Shown: in pieces, positions 24,173-32,984 of the stretch
Position numbering within the stretch: position 1 is the first letter of the stretch
Layout: the number at the start of each line of letters is the position of its first letter
From: Deltaproteobacteria bacterium
Lineage (GTDB): Bacteria > Myxococcota_A > Polyangia > GCA-2747355 > JADLHG01
NCBI GenBank assembly: GCA_020848905.1
Contig: JADLHG010000005.1
Span: 286,038 to 350,037, forward strand
DNA length: 64,000 nt
Direction: 5' to 3'
Program-made: the position numbers and the translations under genes
The notes under the pieces: model-generated
Told to the model about the DNA's origin: nothing
Database searches by the model: none
The model's input: the letters and a program-made list of their open reading frames with translations, nothing else

Positions 24173-26617
24173 ATGAAAGCCTGTCCCACCTGCCATCAAG
24201 TCCTGCCGGACCACGCCCAGTTCTGCCCGGCGGACGGTACGGCGCTCAAGTCCATGGACGCCGATCCGCTCGTGGGGACGACCATCGCCGGTCGGTACCA
24301 CCTGCTCGAGCGCATCGGCGAAGGAAGCTCCGGGACGATCTACCGGGCCGAGCACACCACCCTTCGATCCAAGCTGGCCCTCAAGCTCCTGCACCACCAG
24401 CTCAGCCTGGATGAGGCGGCGCTCGAGCGGTACCGGGACGAGGCCGCCACCATCGCGCAGATCGACAGCGACCACATCGTCCGGGTGAGCGACTTCGGCC
24501 GCTCCGAGGACGGGCGCCTCTTTCTGGCCATGGAATTCCTGGAGGGAGAGCCGCTGGCCGGCGCGCTCGGCCGCGAACGGAAGCTCACGGAAGCGCACGC
24601 GCTGGCGGTCCTGCAGCAGGTGGGCGAGGCCCTGACCGAGGCCCACACCCAGGGTGTCATCCACAGCGACCTCCGCCCGCGGAACATCTTCCTGGCCCGC
24701 AAGAAGGACAAGGAGGTGGTGAAGCTCCTCGACCTGGGCGTGGCCAAGCTGACCGCCTCGGGACGCGGCAACGCGAGCGGGACCGTGGACCCGCGCTACA
24801 TGTCTCCCGAGCAGGCGCGCGGCGACGCCCTCGACGAGCGCAGCGACATCTATTCCCTGGGCATCGTGGCCTACGAGATGCTGGCCGGCGCGCCGCCCTT
24901 CGTGGGCTCTGGCACCTTCGACGTGCTCACCAAGCATCTCGAGGCGCAGCCGGTGCCGCTCTCGGCCAAGGTCCCGAACGTGTCGGCGCACTTCGCCGAG
25001 GCGGTGGGACGCGCCCTCCGCAAGCGCCCCGTGGAGCGATTCGCCACGGTGGAGCGCTTTCTGCAGGCCCTGGCCGGCACGGCGCCCGTCGAGGAGGTTC
25101 CGGACCACCGCCCGCTCAATCCGTCGGAGCCGGTGCCGCTCCTCAAGCCGAAGGATCCGGCCGCCAAGGCCAAAGCGGGCGCCGATGCGAGCGACGCGGC
25201 GCAGACGCTTCTCGGTGCGGGCACCTCGCCCGCCGTGCCCGGAGGATCCGGCGTGCATCGACTCGCCACCGGCTCCGGAGCCCGCCCGCTGCCAACGGCG
25301 CCGCCCGCAGGCGGGTCCGGCGTGCACAGGCTCCAGCCTGCTGGCCAGCCGCTCGCCGCCGTGAGCACCGACCCCAGCCTGCGGCCGACCATGGTGCCCG
25401 ACGCGGCGCCCCGACTTCAGGCGGTGGTCACCCCCCGTCCCGTCGGAGAGCTCGCCCCGGAGGTCTTCAGCGCCCAGACGCTGGTGCCGAGCGCTGCCCA
25501 TCCCGAGATCGAGGCCATCGCCGCCCGGCTGAAGGCCGACAAGCGCGCATCAGGGCCGTCTCTGGTGCATGGGGTGGCCGCGGCGGGACTCGCCGGACCG
25601 GGCTCGCGCACGCCGCACGACCCGTTCTCCGACGGAGACGTGCTGGGAAGCCAGAGCGGAAGCTGGTTCGCCGAGGGAGACGCGGCCGAGCAGGCCCTCT
25701 CGCGCGTGGGCTCGAAGTCCGCCCCGCTCCCCGCGATCTACGACGGCATCGAGGACGAGATCCCGCGTCGCCGCATTTCGCCGGGGATGGTCATCGGCGG
25801 CGTGGTCGCCGCGGCCGCGCTCGGGCTGGGACTCTTCCTCGCGATGAAATCGGGGGACGAGTCGCCCAAGCACAAGACCAGTACCAAGCTGGTACCGGGC
25901 CTCACCGGCGGCACCGGCGGCACCGAGGCGCCCAAGCCCGAGGTGGCTAAGCCCGAGCCCAAGAAGCCCGAGGCGGCGAAGCCCGAAACGACAAAGCCCG
26001 AGCCCGCGAAGCCCGAAACGAAAAAACCCGAGCCCAAGCTCGCCGCCACCAAGCCCGAGCCCATCAAGCCGGAGCCCGCGAAGCCCGAAACGAAAAAGCC
26101 CGAGCCCAAGCTCGCCGCCACCAAGCCCGAAGCCAAGAAGCCCGAAGCCAAGAAGCCCGAGCCCAAGGTGGCCAAGCCCGAGCCCAAGGTAGCCAAGCCC
26201 GAGCCCGCCACGGTCAAGCCGAAGGTCAGCCCGGGGCCACGCCGGGACCCGGAGCAGGCGCGCTTCCATGTGCGAGTCGGACGGCAACAGCTCCTGAAGG
26301 GCGGCTACGGCAAGGCCAAGGAAGCCTTCAAGACCGCGCTGGACCTGGATCCGAGGAGCGCGGAGGCCCACGGCGGCCTCGGCGAGGTGGCCTTCGAGCA
26401 GGGCAACTACGGCGGCGCCGTCGTGCACCTGAAGCAGGCCGTGAGGCACAACGCCCGTAGCACCAAGTACCTCGTCATGCTCGGTGACGCCTACTTCAAG
26501 CAGAAGCGCATGAAGCAGGCCGTGGACCAGTACAAGAAGGCCCTCAAGCAAGACCCGAACAACGGGGCCGCCAAAGCGGGACTCGGCGCGGCCGTGCGCA
26601 AGCTCTCGGGCGGGTAG
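24173..26617 (+). CDS. Ser/Thr protein kinase-like protein with TPR ectodomain, altered catalytic loop
   Basis: An 814-residue membrane protein. Residues 4-21: zinc-ribbon-like CPTCHQV...FCPADG. Residues about 41-300: Hanks-type kinase fold with glycine loop GEGSSG, ATP Lys71 in LALKLL and SPE at 211-213. The catalytic loop reads H-S-D-L-R-P-R-N at 164-171 instead of HRDLKPxN: the loop Arg is Ser and the catalytic Lys is Arg; the Mg motif is DLG (187-189) instead of DFG. Residues 539-558: membrane helix. Residues about 585-682: Lys-Pro-Glu repeats. Residues about 697-813: TPR repeats (GKAKEAFKTALDLDPRSAEAHGGLGEV). The Asp residues remain, so weak activity is possible; it may be a pseudokinase. 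An intact kinase with the same N-terminal ribbon is at 47462-49543. Confidence 0.88.
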   Translation: MKACPTCHQVLPDHAQFCPADGTALKSMDADPLVGTTIAGRYHLLERIGEGSSGTIYRAEHTTLRSKLALKLLHHQLSLDEAALERYRDEAATIAQIDSDHIVRVSDFGRSEDGRLFLAMEFLEGEPLAGALGRERKLTEAHALAVLQQVGEALTEAHTQGVIHSDLRPRNIFLARKKDKEVVKLLDLGVAKLTASGRGNASGTVDPRYMSPEQARGDALDERSDIYSLGIVAYEMLAGAPPFVGSGTFDVLTKHLEAQPVPLSAKVPNVSAHFAEAVGRALRKRPVERFATVERFLQALAGTAPVEEVPDHRPLNPSEPVPLLKPKDPAAKAKAGADASDAAQTLLGAGTSPAVPGGSGVHRLATGSGARPLPTAPPAGGSGVHRLQPAGQPLAAVSTDPSLRPTMVPDAAPRLQAVVTPRPVGELAPEVFSAQTLVPSAAHPEIEAIAARLKADKRASGPSLVHGVAAAGLAGPGSRTPHDPFSDGDVLGSQSGSWFAEGDAAEQALSRVGSKSAPLPAIYDGIEDEIPRRRISPGMVIGGVVAAAALGLGLFLAMKSGDESPKHKTSTKLVPGLTGGTGGTEAPKPEVAKPEPKKPEAAKPETTKPEPAKPETKKPEPKLAATKPEPIKPEPAKPETKKPEPKLAATKPEAKKPEAKKPEPKVAKPEPKVAKPEPATVKPKVSPGPRRDPEQARFHVRVGRQQLLKGGYGKAKEAFKTALDLDPRSAEAHGGLGEVAFEQGNYGGAVVHLKQAVRHNARSTKYLVMLGDAYFKQKRMKQAVDQYKKALKQDPNNGAAKAGLGAAVRKLSGG

Positions 26618-26749
26618 ACGACGACCTCGTCCCTGCGGAGACGACAGCGCTTCCGCTTGTAGCCAAAGCTGGTCGCGGGGGCACTCAATCGGTTCAGGGC
26701 AAAAGCGGTCTAGACGTCGCCCATTCACTTCGCGCAGGATGGGTACTCA

Positions 26750-28348
26750 GTGACTGACCTACCGTTCCGTATCATCGCAGGGGCCCCCGGCCGCAACGCG
26801 GCTGCTCTGCAGGGTATCGCCCAGGCGCTGAGCCAGTCGTTCGCCCTGGATCCGCGAACGAGCGTCACCGACCTGGCTCGCGGCAGCCTGCTCGTCTGTG
26901 GCGCGGGGAGCCTGCAGGAGGCACGCGCACGCGCGCAGGTGGTCGTCCGCGCGGGAGCCGATTTCTACATCTTGGATAGCCTGGACGTGGTGCTCGCCGA
27001 GGGGCTCGCGGGCACATCTGCCCCTGCGGGGCGCGGGAACGCCCCGGCGTCGTCTCCGGCGCACGGCGGCGCGGCCGCGCTGCAGGCCACGATGCTCGGA
27101 CAGGGACCTCTCGTTGCGCCCTCGCCGGGGAGAGCCGCCCCGAGACCTCCCGCCGCCATGGCGGAGAACGACGGCGTCTTCCTCGAGGACTTTGCGCCTC
27201 CCCCGCGTGCCCCCGCGGCGAGCCCCCCCGCGCCCTCCGCGTCGCGCGGAGGCGGTGCGCCTCCTCCTCCGACGCCGACCAGCGCAGCGCCCGCCGCGCG
27301 CCCCAAGCGGCTGACGGACCTCCTCGACCCGGACAACTTCGACGAGAGCTCCCTCGTCACGCTCGACGGTGCCGACGGCGGCGGCGGGTACTCGGTCGGC
27401 GAGGCGGCCTTCGCCCCCCCACCGGGAGGACACGGCGGCGGCGGCGATCTCTTCGCGCCTCCCGTGGAAGAGGAGAACCTCGAATTGGACATGCCCGCGT
27501 CGCGGCGCTCCTTCGGCTACGGCGCCGATCTCAACGCCGCGGCCGAGCAGGCGGTGCACGCCGCGAACGCCGCCGGGCGAACCGACACGAGCGGGGCTTT
27601 CGCCGTGCGCGGCGCGGCCACTAGCGGTAACTATCCGGCGGTCCCGCAGGCCGGCACCCGCAGCGGCAACTACCCCGCGGCCCAGCCGGCCGGCGCCCGC
27701 AGCGGCAACTATCCCGCGGTCCCGCAGGCCGGCGCCCGCAGCGGTAACTACCCCGCGGTTGCGGGGGGCCCGCTCCGCGCCACCGGGACGGGACCCGGCG
27801 CGGGCGGACTTTCTCCGTCGCGCAGCGGGGAGCACGCCGTCCGCGCGCTCAGCCCGCTCGACCTGGGTCCGTCGGAGGCCGCACCTGCCGGTGGTGGCCC
27901 TGCGCCCATGGGACGCGAGCTGCCCCCGCCCACGAGCCTCGCACCCCTCAAGGCGATCGCCACCGACGCGCGGCGCAAGGCCGCGACCACCCCGCCGGCC
28001 TCGCGAGCCGCCGTCGCGCGACCGGAGTTCCGCCTCTTCGGCGGGAAGCTGCAGCAGAAGCCCACCCTGCGCCTCGCGCTGGGCTTCGGCATAGCCCTCC
28101 TCGTGGGAGCGCCGATCCCGATCCTCCACGCACGCTCGGTGGTCAGCTCGCGCGTCGAACCCTTGCGCGTCGAGCTCGCCACGGCGATCGCCCACCGCGA
28201 CCGGCTGATGCGTCAGCCGAACTACCGAGCCCCCGCCGAGCTCGAGAGCGAGATCTCCTCGGTGAAGCTCCGCTCCGGCGTCCTGTCGGCGCTGATCTGG
28301 GCCGTCGTCGCGTCGCTAGTGGGCCTGGCCTGGTTCCGATTCAGCTGA
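26750..28348 (+). CDS. Repeat-rich membrane protein, function unknown
   Basis: A 532-residue protein, GTG start at 26750. Residues 1-85 form a small globular domain (FRIIAGAPGRNAAALQGIAQ...VVRAGADFYILDSLDVVLAEG). Then a long low-complexity region rich in Pro, Ala and Gly, holding four units of 12-13 residues around SGNYPAVPQAGAR at DNA 27622-27762. The C-terminal 130 residues contain two hydrophobic helices, LALGFGIALLVGAPIPIL and VLSALIWAVVASLVGLAWF, at about 440-460 and 510-530. No known family; the design resembles adaptor proteins with a cytoplasmic domain tethered to the membrane. Its end overlaps the convergent tatC by 33 bp. Confidence 0.75.
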   Translation: MTDLPFRIIAGAPGRNAAALQGIAQALSQSFALDPRTSVTDLARGSLLVCGAGSLQEARARAQVVVRAGADFYILDSLDVVLAEGLAGTSAPAGRGNAPASSPAHGGAAALQATMLGQGPLVAPSPGRAAPRPPAAMAENDGVFLEDFAPPPRAPAASPPAPSASRGGGAPPPPTPTSAAPAARPKRLTDLLDPDNFDESSLVTLDGADGGGGYSVGEAAFAPPPGGHGGGGDLFAPPVEEENLELDMPASRRSFGYGADLNAAAEQAVHAANAAGRTDTSGAFAVRGAATSGNYPAVPQAGTRSGNYPAAQPAGARSGNYPAVPQAGARSGNYPAVAGGPLRATGTGPGAGGLSPSRSGEHAVRALSPLDLGPSEAAPAGGGPAPMGRELPPPTSLAPLKAIATDARRKAATTPPASRAAVARPEFRLFGGKLQQKPTLRLALGFGIALLVGAPIPILHARSVVSSRVEPLRVELATAIAHRDRLMRQPNYRAPAELESEISSVKLRSGVLSALIWAVVASLVGLAWFRFS

Positions 28349-29176
28349 CCCGCCCGCGGCGTCTTCGGTCCGTCGGGCGCGACGCCGCTCCGTCACCAGC
28401 GCGAAGAGGATGCTCAGGTTGTAGAGCACGACCAGCGGCACCGACAGGAGCACCTGGCTGATCACGTCCGGCCCCGGCGTGAGCACCGCGCCGATGACGA
28501 AGGCGATCACGATGAAGTAGCGATTGAAGCGCCAGAGCGCCCGGGCACTCACCAGGCCGGCGAGCGAGAGGAACGCGATCACGAGCGGCAGCTCGAAGAC
28601 GACGCCCGAGGCCAGCAGGAGTTTCCAGGTCAGCGAGAAGTACTCGCCCATCATCAAGGTGGGCGTGAGCTCGAAGGTGTGCTTCATGGAGACCTTGAGG
28701 GTCCCGCCGAGGAGCTCCTCCATCCGCCCCACGTTCTTGCGGGCGAAGCCGAGGAAGAAGCGGAAGGCGTAGGGGAAGAGCACGAAATAGCCGAAGCAAG
28801 CGCCCCCGATGAAGAGCAGACCTGAAGCGGCCGCGAAGGGGACCGCGTAGCGCTTCTCCTTGCGGTACAGGCCCGGGGCGATGAACTTCCAGAGCTGGTA
28901 GAAGATGAAGGGCGACGCGGCGAAGACGCCGAAGATGAGCGCGAGCTTCATGTAGGTGAAGAACGGCTCGATGGGGTTCGAGAAGTGCATCTTGGGCGGC
29001 CCGAGCCCCGCGTCGGTCCAGGCGCGAATCAGGGGCTGGGCCAGGATCACGAACAGGAAATCCGAGAGCGCGTAGCCCACGCCAGCCCAGATCACCAACC
29101 AGATGGCGCTGTACTTGAGGCGCTTGCGCAGCTCCTCGAGGTGCTGACTGAAGCTCATCACCGCGTCGTCGGACAT
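28316..29176 (-). CDS. tatC: Sec-independent (Tat) translocase subunit TatC
   Basis: A 286-residue TatC, the polytopic receptor of the twin-arginine translocase in the inner membrane. Starts with the family signature SFSQHLEELRKRL, then six hydrophobic segments; the conserved periplasmic F-x-x-x-F-x-P patch is seen in FSNPIEPFFTYMKLALIFG, with PFIFYQLWKFIAPGLYRKEK in the following loop and the ALWRFNRYFIVIAF, TPGPDVISQVLLSVPLVVLY block near the end. ATG at 29176; an internal ATG at 29158 is also possible. Directly downstream of a TatB-like gene (9-bp gap). Confidence 0.96.
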   Translation of the reverse strand: MSDDAVMSFSQHLEELRKRLKYSAIWLVIWAGVGYALSDFLFVILAQPLIRAWTDAGLGPPKMHFSNPIEPFFTYMKLALIFGVFAASPFIFYQLWKFIAPGLYRKEKRYAVPFAAASGLLFIGGACFGYFVLFPYAFRFFLGFARKNVGRMEELLGGTLKVSMKHTFELTPTLMMGEYFSLTWKLLLASGVVFELPLVIAFLSLAGLVSARALWRFNRYFIVIAFVIGAVLTPGPDVISQVLLSVPLVVLYNLSILFALVTERRRARRTEDAAGGSAESEPGQAH

Positions 29177-29185
29177 GGCGAGCGC

Positions 29186-29707
29186 TCAGGCCTTCGGCGA
29201 CGGGTCAGCCGCTCGCGCAGGCGAGTCGCCCGGGGCGGCCGAGGGAGGCTCTGCGGCCACGCTGGGCGACGGATAGCGCATCGGCGGCAGCTCGGCAGCT
29301 ACAACGGGTGCGGCCGACCCCTCCGACGCCATCGGCGCCTCCGGCGCCTCCGCCCCGTCGAGCTCGAGCGGTCCGCTCTGGAGCAGCGTGGAGCCCGCGG
29401 CATAGGGATCGAGCTCCGGCGGCGGCGCGACGTGCGGCGGCTCGGTGGGCTCGGACCGCGTCTCGCGCTCGAGGTCCTGCTGGACCTTGCGGCTCACGTG
29501 CATCAGGTCTCCGCGCAGCTCGTCGAGCGGCCGCCGGATCTCCTCGAGCGGCTCCTCGAAGGTGGAGCGGAGGTCGGCCGAGTGACGCCGGAGCTCCCGC
29601 AGGCCCTTGCCCACCGTCTTCGCCAGCTCGGGAATGCGCTTGGGTCCGAGCGCGAGCAGCGCGACGGCGGCGATCACAGCCATTTCCCAGGGCGACATCC
29701 CGCACAT
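29186..29707 (-). CDS. tatB: Sec-independent translocase subunit TatB (TatA/B family)
   Basis: A 173-residue TatA/B-family protein. The N-terminal membrane helix and hinge are clear: MSPWEMAVIAAVALLALGPKRIPELAKTVGKGLRELRR, with the LGP hinge and an amphipathic helix. The long C-terminal part (about 60-173) is acidic and Pro/Ala-rich. The Glu near the start of the helix, the LGPKRLPEL-type hinge and the pairing with tatC favour TatB over TatA. ATG at 29707 with GGAG about 10 nt before it; an internal ATG at 29698 is possible. No tatA is in the window. Confidence 0.88.
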   Translation of the reverse strand: MCGMSPWEMAVIAAVALLALGPKRIPELAKTVGKGLRELRRHSADLRSTFEEPLEEIRRPLDELRGDLMHVSRKVQQDLERETRSEPTEPPHVAPPPELDPYAAGSTLLQSGPLELDGAEAPEAPMASEGSAAPVVAAELPPMRYPSPSVAAEPPSAAPGDSPARAADPSPKA

Positions 29708-29725
29708 GCGACATCCACTCCGGGC

Positions 29726-30715
29726 TCAGTGTAGCCCTCGGTTACCCGGCACGCTACCGCCGGCGCCCCGTAGCCGCAAGGCACGTCGTAGCCCCCCCGG
29801 AAGGCCGAAGGGCGCGTCGGGCTGCGCCCGCAGGTCGTCGAAGCGTGGGCTGGCATAGAGGAGGCGCGCGGCGCGGAGCCAGTAGGCCCAGAGCGCCGCC
29901 TGGGCCACGGCGAGCCCGAGGCTTCCGACGAGCCACACGGCGAGCGAGAGGCTCTCCCGCGGCTCGAGCTGTCGCCAGGCCGCCAGGTAGGCCCCACCGA
30001 GGAGCGTGAGGGTCACGGTGGTGAGCACGAAGAGGAGGAGCCCCCGCAGCGGACAGCGGACGAGCACGCGCGCGGCGAGCCACAGGGTCCGTCGCGTGAC
30101 CCGGCGGCCGTCCGTCACGGTCAGAACCCGCGCGAAGAGGCTCCACGCGCCGACGATGGCGAGCCAGAGGAAGGTCGCGAGGACCTGCAGCGCGGGGAGC
30201 ACGAGCCAGAGCGTGGCCGCGCTGTAGCCGGCCGGCTCTCCCGAACGCACGAGCTGCGTGAAGACGCGTCGCAGGCCCGCCGCGCCGAGGAGGAAGGCCA
30301 GCGCGGCGAGGAGGAGCAGGCGCAGAAAGGGCCAGAGGTGCGAGAGCCCCTGCTGCATGACCGTGCGATAGACGCGCGGCCGGGAGTTCGCGGACTCGGG
30401 CCCGAGGAGCGCGAGGCCCCCGGCCGTCAGGAGCTGATCCACGAGGAGCGCGCAGAGGAGCCCGACGCCGAGCAGGGCGAGCAGCGAGGGGGCGATTTCG
30501 CCCACGAGCCGGACGAAGGGGAGCGCGGGGAGCGGCCGGACGGCCTCGGTGAAGTAGGGCTGCCGCGCGGGACCTCGGGCGAGAGAGGAGAAGGCGCCGA
30601 GCATCCCCGGCAGGGCGCAGACGAGGAGAAAGCTCGCGCGCAGGAGCACGAGCCGCACCATCCCCGGCGCGGGACGCAGCGCCCGCCGCAGCGCGCGGTC
30701 ACTCTCGCGCGTCAT
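29726..30715 (-). CDS. Polytopic inner-membrane protein, function unknown
   Basis: A 329-residue membrane protein with about six to seven hydrophobic segments (for example LVLLRASFLLVCALPGMLGAF, LLALLGVGLLCALLVDQLL, LLRLLLLAALAFLLGAAG, LLLFVLTTVTLTLLGGAY). Starts at the ATG at 30715 (a GTG at 30724 is possible). No family motif was recognised. It is in the same direction as tatB and only 18 bp upstream of it, so cotranscription with tatBC is likely, but a link to protein export is not shown. Confidence 0.75.
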   Translation of the reverse strand: MTRESDRALRRALRPAPGMVRLVLLRASFLLVCALPGMLGAFSSLARGPARQPYFTEAVRPLPALPFVRLVGEIAPSLLALLGVGLLCALLVDQLLTAGGLALLGPESANSRPRVYRTVMQQGLSHLWPFLRLLLLAALAFLLGAAGLRRVFTQLVRSGEPAGYSAATLWLVLPALQVLATFLWLAIVGAWSLFARVLTVTDGRRVTRRTLWLAARVLVRCPLRGLLLFVLTTVTLTLLGGAYLAAWRQLEPRESLSLAVWLVGSLGLAVAQAALWAYWLRAARLLYASPRFDDLRAQPDAPFGLPGGLRRALRLRGAGGSVPGNRGLH

Positions 30716-30751
30716 GCAGGCCACAGATCATGCGTGATGCAACCGTCCGGT

Positions 30752-32959
30752 TCATAGCCACTGGGCGAGCGCTCCCTGAGCCCAGCTCGCGAGCGTCGCG
30801 AGCCAGCCGCCCCAGTCCGCGAGGAAACGCCGCTCGGGACGCAGCGTGCGGCCGTTGTTCTCCGGCTTCACGTCGAGGGCGACGCGCGCGCGTGGGTCCA
30901 CGCGCACGTCGGTGAGCGGGGCGGGTCGGACGAAGCGATAGCGGCGCCAGACCGCGCGGCCGTCCCACCGGTCGTGCAGCACCACCCCGTCGCCGAAGCG
31001 GAGCTCCACCTCAACGGGCAGGTGCTGCCACCCCGGCCCCTCGAGGCGCGCGCTGCTCTCGTAGTAGGCCACGGGCCCCGCGCGGGGGGACGCGGCGTGC
31101 GCCGCCCACGGCTTCACGAGACGCCGCTCGACGCGCCCGACAGCCTCGCCGGTCGGCGCGACCCAGCCCGGGTCCGTCACCTCCATCAGAACGCGGCCGT
31201 CGGCCTCGCGGGCCGCGGGGTCGAGCCCGCGCTCCGGGTTCGCCACGCCGCTCGCACTCCCGCCGCTCGCGCCCGTGGGCGTCGGGAGCAGCCCCCGCGG
31301 CGTCTCCCAGCGCTCGCTCTCGAGCTCTGCCACGCGGTAGTCCGGAAGCCGCGGCGCGACGAACGCCTCCTCGAGAAAGGCGTGCAGCGCGACGCCACCG
31401 ACCTCCTTCGCCACGCCCAGAAAATCCTCCGCGTCGGGGTGCCGGAAGGCGAACCGCGCGAAGTAGGCCGCGAAGACCCGGTCCACCGCGACCTGCCCGA
31501 AGAGCCCCGCGGCCGTGGCCAGGGTCACCGCCGGACGGCTGTAGACCTGGTGTCCCCAGCTCCCGGGGTAGAAGAGCCAGGAGGGCCGCTTGCGCAGCGC
31601 CTCGCGCAGCTTGCTCGCGTTCTCGGCGAGGCCCGTGGCGCGGAGCTCGCGCGGCGAGATGGCCCGCCCGAAGAGCGTGCCGCCGCCCGCGTCCTGCCCG
31701 TAGAGCTCGCGCGAGAGCTCGTCCTCCCAGTAGCTGTTGAAGCCTTCGTCGAGAAACGCCTCGTCCATCTCGTGCGAGGCGAGCAGCCCGTAGAAGTACT
31801 GGTGACCGAACTCGTGGATCAGCGCGAGCTCGGGGAGGGTCGTCTTGCCGAACGGAAAGCCGTCCCAGACCCGGTCGCCGTTCGCGCCGGTGATGAGCGT
31901 GGGATATTCCATCCCCGCCGTCCGGATGCCGCGCGTGGGCGGCAGCACCACCGTGAGCGAACGATAGGGATAGAGCCCGACGCGCCGGCAGAGGATTGTG
32001 AGCGCCCCTTCCACCGCGCGGCGCCAGCGGGGAAGCTGGTGCGCGCTCTCGACGGGAACCAGGTAGCGGACGGCCACGCGACGCGTGCTCTTTGGCAGGG
32101 CGACCTCCGTGCGCTCCTCGGCGAAGCCGCGAGCCAACACGAAGGCGAAGTCGTGCACCGCCCGCTGACGGAAGCGCACGAGGCGCTCGCGGCCCTCGGC
32201 GACGGTGGAACGTTCCACCTCTTCCCCGGTCGCGCCGACGAGGAAGCCGGCCGGGAACTGGAGCGTGACGTCGTAGTCGGCGAAGTCCGCGTAGAACTCC
32301 GTCGGTCCGTGAAACTGCCGGGCGACCCAGCGCGCTTCGGGGGCATGCCTGACGCCCCGGGGCTCGAGCACCCCGAGCTTCGGATACCACTGCCCGCCGA
32401 GGACGTAGTCGTCGAGCGCGCCGGTGCGAGCGATGGGCACGGGAAAGCGCGCGCGGAAGGCGAGGCGCAGGCGGAGCTCGGCGTGCGGTCCCACGGCCTC
32501 GGGGAGCGCGATCTCGGCCAGCGTGCGATCGAGGGGATTGCCGTCGTCGGGCTGGATCGGACGATGGCTGGCGAGCCGCGCTCCGCCGGCGGTGAACTGC
32601 TCGACGCGTGTGAGCGCGGTGTAGCCCCAAGGGTCGGGGTACTGCAAGAGCAGGTCCGCCATCGCGAGCCGCGGGGCCGGCACCCCCCGCATCCAGGTCG
32701 TTCCCTCGTGCGCGAAGGCGTTCAGATAGAGGTGGACCGGCACGCTCCGCACAGACACGTCGGAGGGGTTTCTCCAGGTGAGCTCGACCTCGCCCTCGAG
32801 GGTGCGCGTGGCCGGGACGATGCGCGCGCGGATCCGGTAGGAGAGCCCTACTGCCGGTAGGTCGTCGGCCGGGCCGTGTCGCGCGGGAACGAGTCCGAGG
32901 ACGAGGAGCGCGAGCCCCCTAGCCCAGCCCAAGACTCGCCCCGCGCCGCGTCGCCGCAT
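30752..32959 (-). CDS. Secreted M1-family zinc aminopeptidase
   Basis: A 735-residue exported metallopeptidase of the M1 (gluzincin) family. Signal peptide near the start (GLALLVLGLVPARHGPADD). The N-terminal beta domain begins YRIRARIVPATRTLEGEVELTW. The catalytic core has the substrate motif GMEYP (in IRTAGMEYPTLI, variant of GAMEN), the zinc site HEFGHQYFYG (HExxH), and the third ligand Glu in FLDEGFNSYWEDE 18 residues on. ATG at 32959; a GTG at 32980, 4 nt after the upstream gene's TGA, is an alternative. The C-terminal third is a beta/helical region. Probably cleaves peptides in the periplasm or outside the cell. Confidence 0.92.
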   Translation of the reverse strand: MRRRGAGRVLGWARGLALLVLGLVPARHGPADDLPAVGLSYRIRARIVPATRTLEGEVELTWRNPSDVSVRSVPVHLYLNAFAHEGTTWMRGVPAPRLAMADLLLQYPDPWGYTALTRVEQFTAGGARLASHRPIQPDDGNPLDRTLAEIALPEAVGPHAELRLRLAFRARFPVPIARTGALDDYVLGGQWYPKLGVLEPRGVRHAPEARWVARQFHGPTEFYADFADYDVTLQFPAGFLVGATGEEVERSTVAEGRERLVRFRQRAVHDFAFVLARGFAEERTEVALPKSTRRVAVRYLVPVESAHQLPRWRRAVEGALTILCRRVGLYPYRSLTVVLPPTRGIRTAGMEYPTLITGANGDRVWDGFPFGKTTLPELALIHEFGHQYFYGLLASHEMDEAFLDEGFNSYWEDELSRELYGQDAGGGTLFGRAISPRELRATGLAENASKLREALRKRPSWLFYPGSWGHQVYSRPAVTLATAAGLFGQVAVDRVFAAYFARFAFRHPDAEDFLGVAKEVGGVALHAFLEEAFVAPRLPDYRVAELESERWETPRGLLPTPTGASGGSASGVANPERGLDPAAREADGRVLMEVTDPGWVAPTGEAVGRVERRLVKPWAAHAASPRAGPVAYYESSARLEGPGWQHLPVEVELRFGDGVVLHDRWDGRAVWRRYRFVRPAPLTDVRVDPRARVALDVKPENNGRTLRPERRFLADWGGWLATLASWAQGALAQWL

Positions 32960-32984
32960 CGCGACGCTTCTAACACCCACCGGG

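Noticed and set aside
27622..27762. CRISPR-like repeat array
   Set aside because: Short in-frame repeats inside a protein gene with no spacers of constant length.
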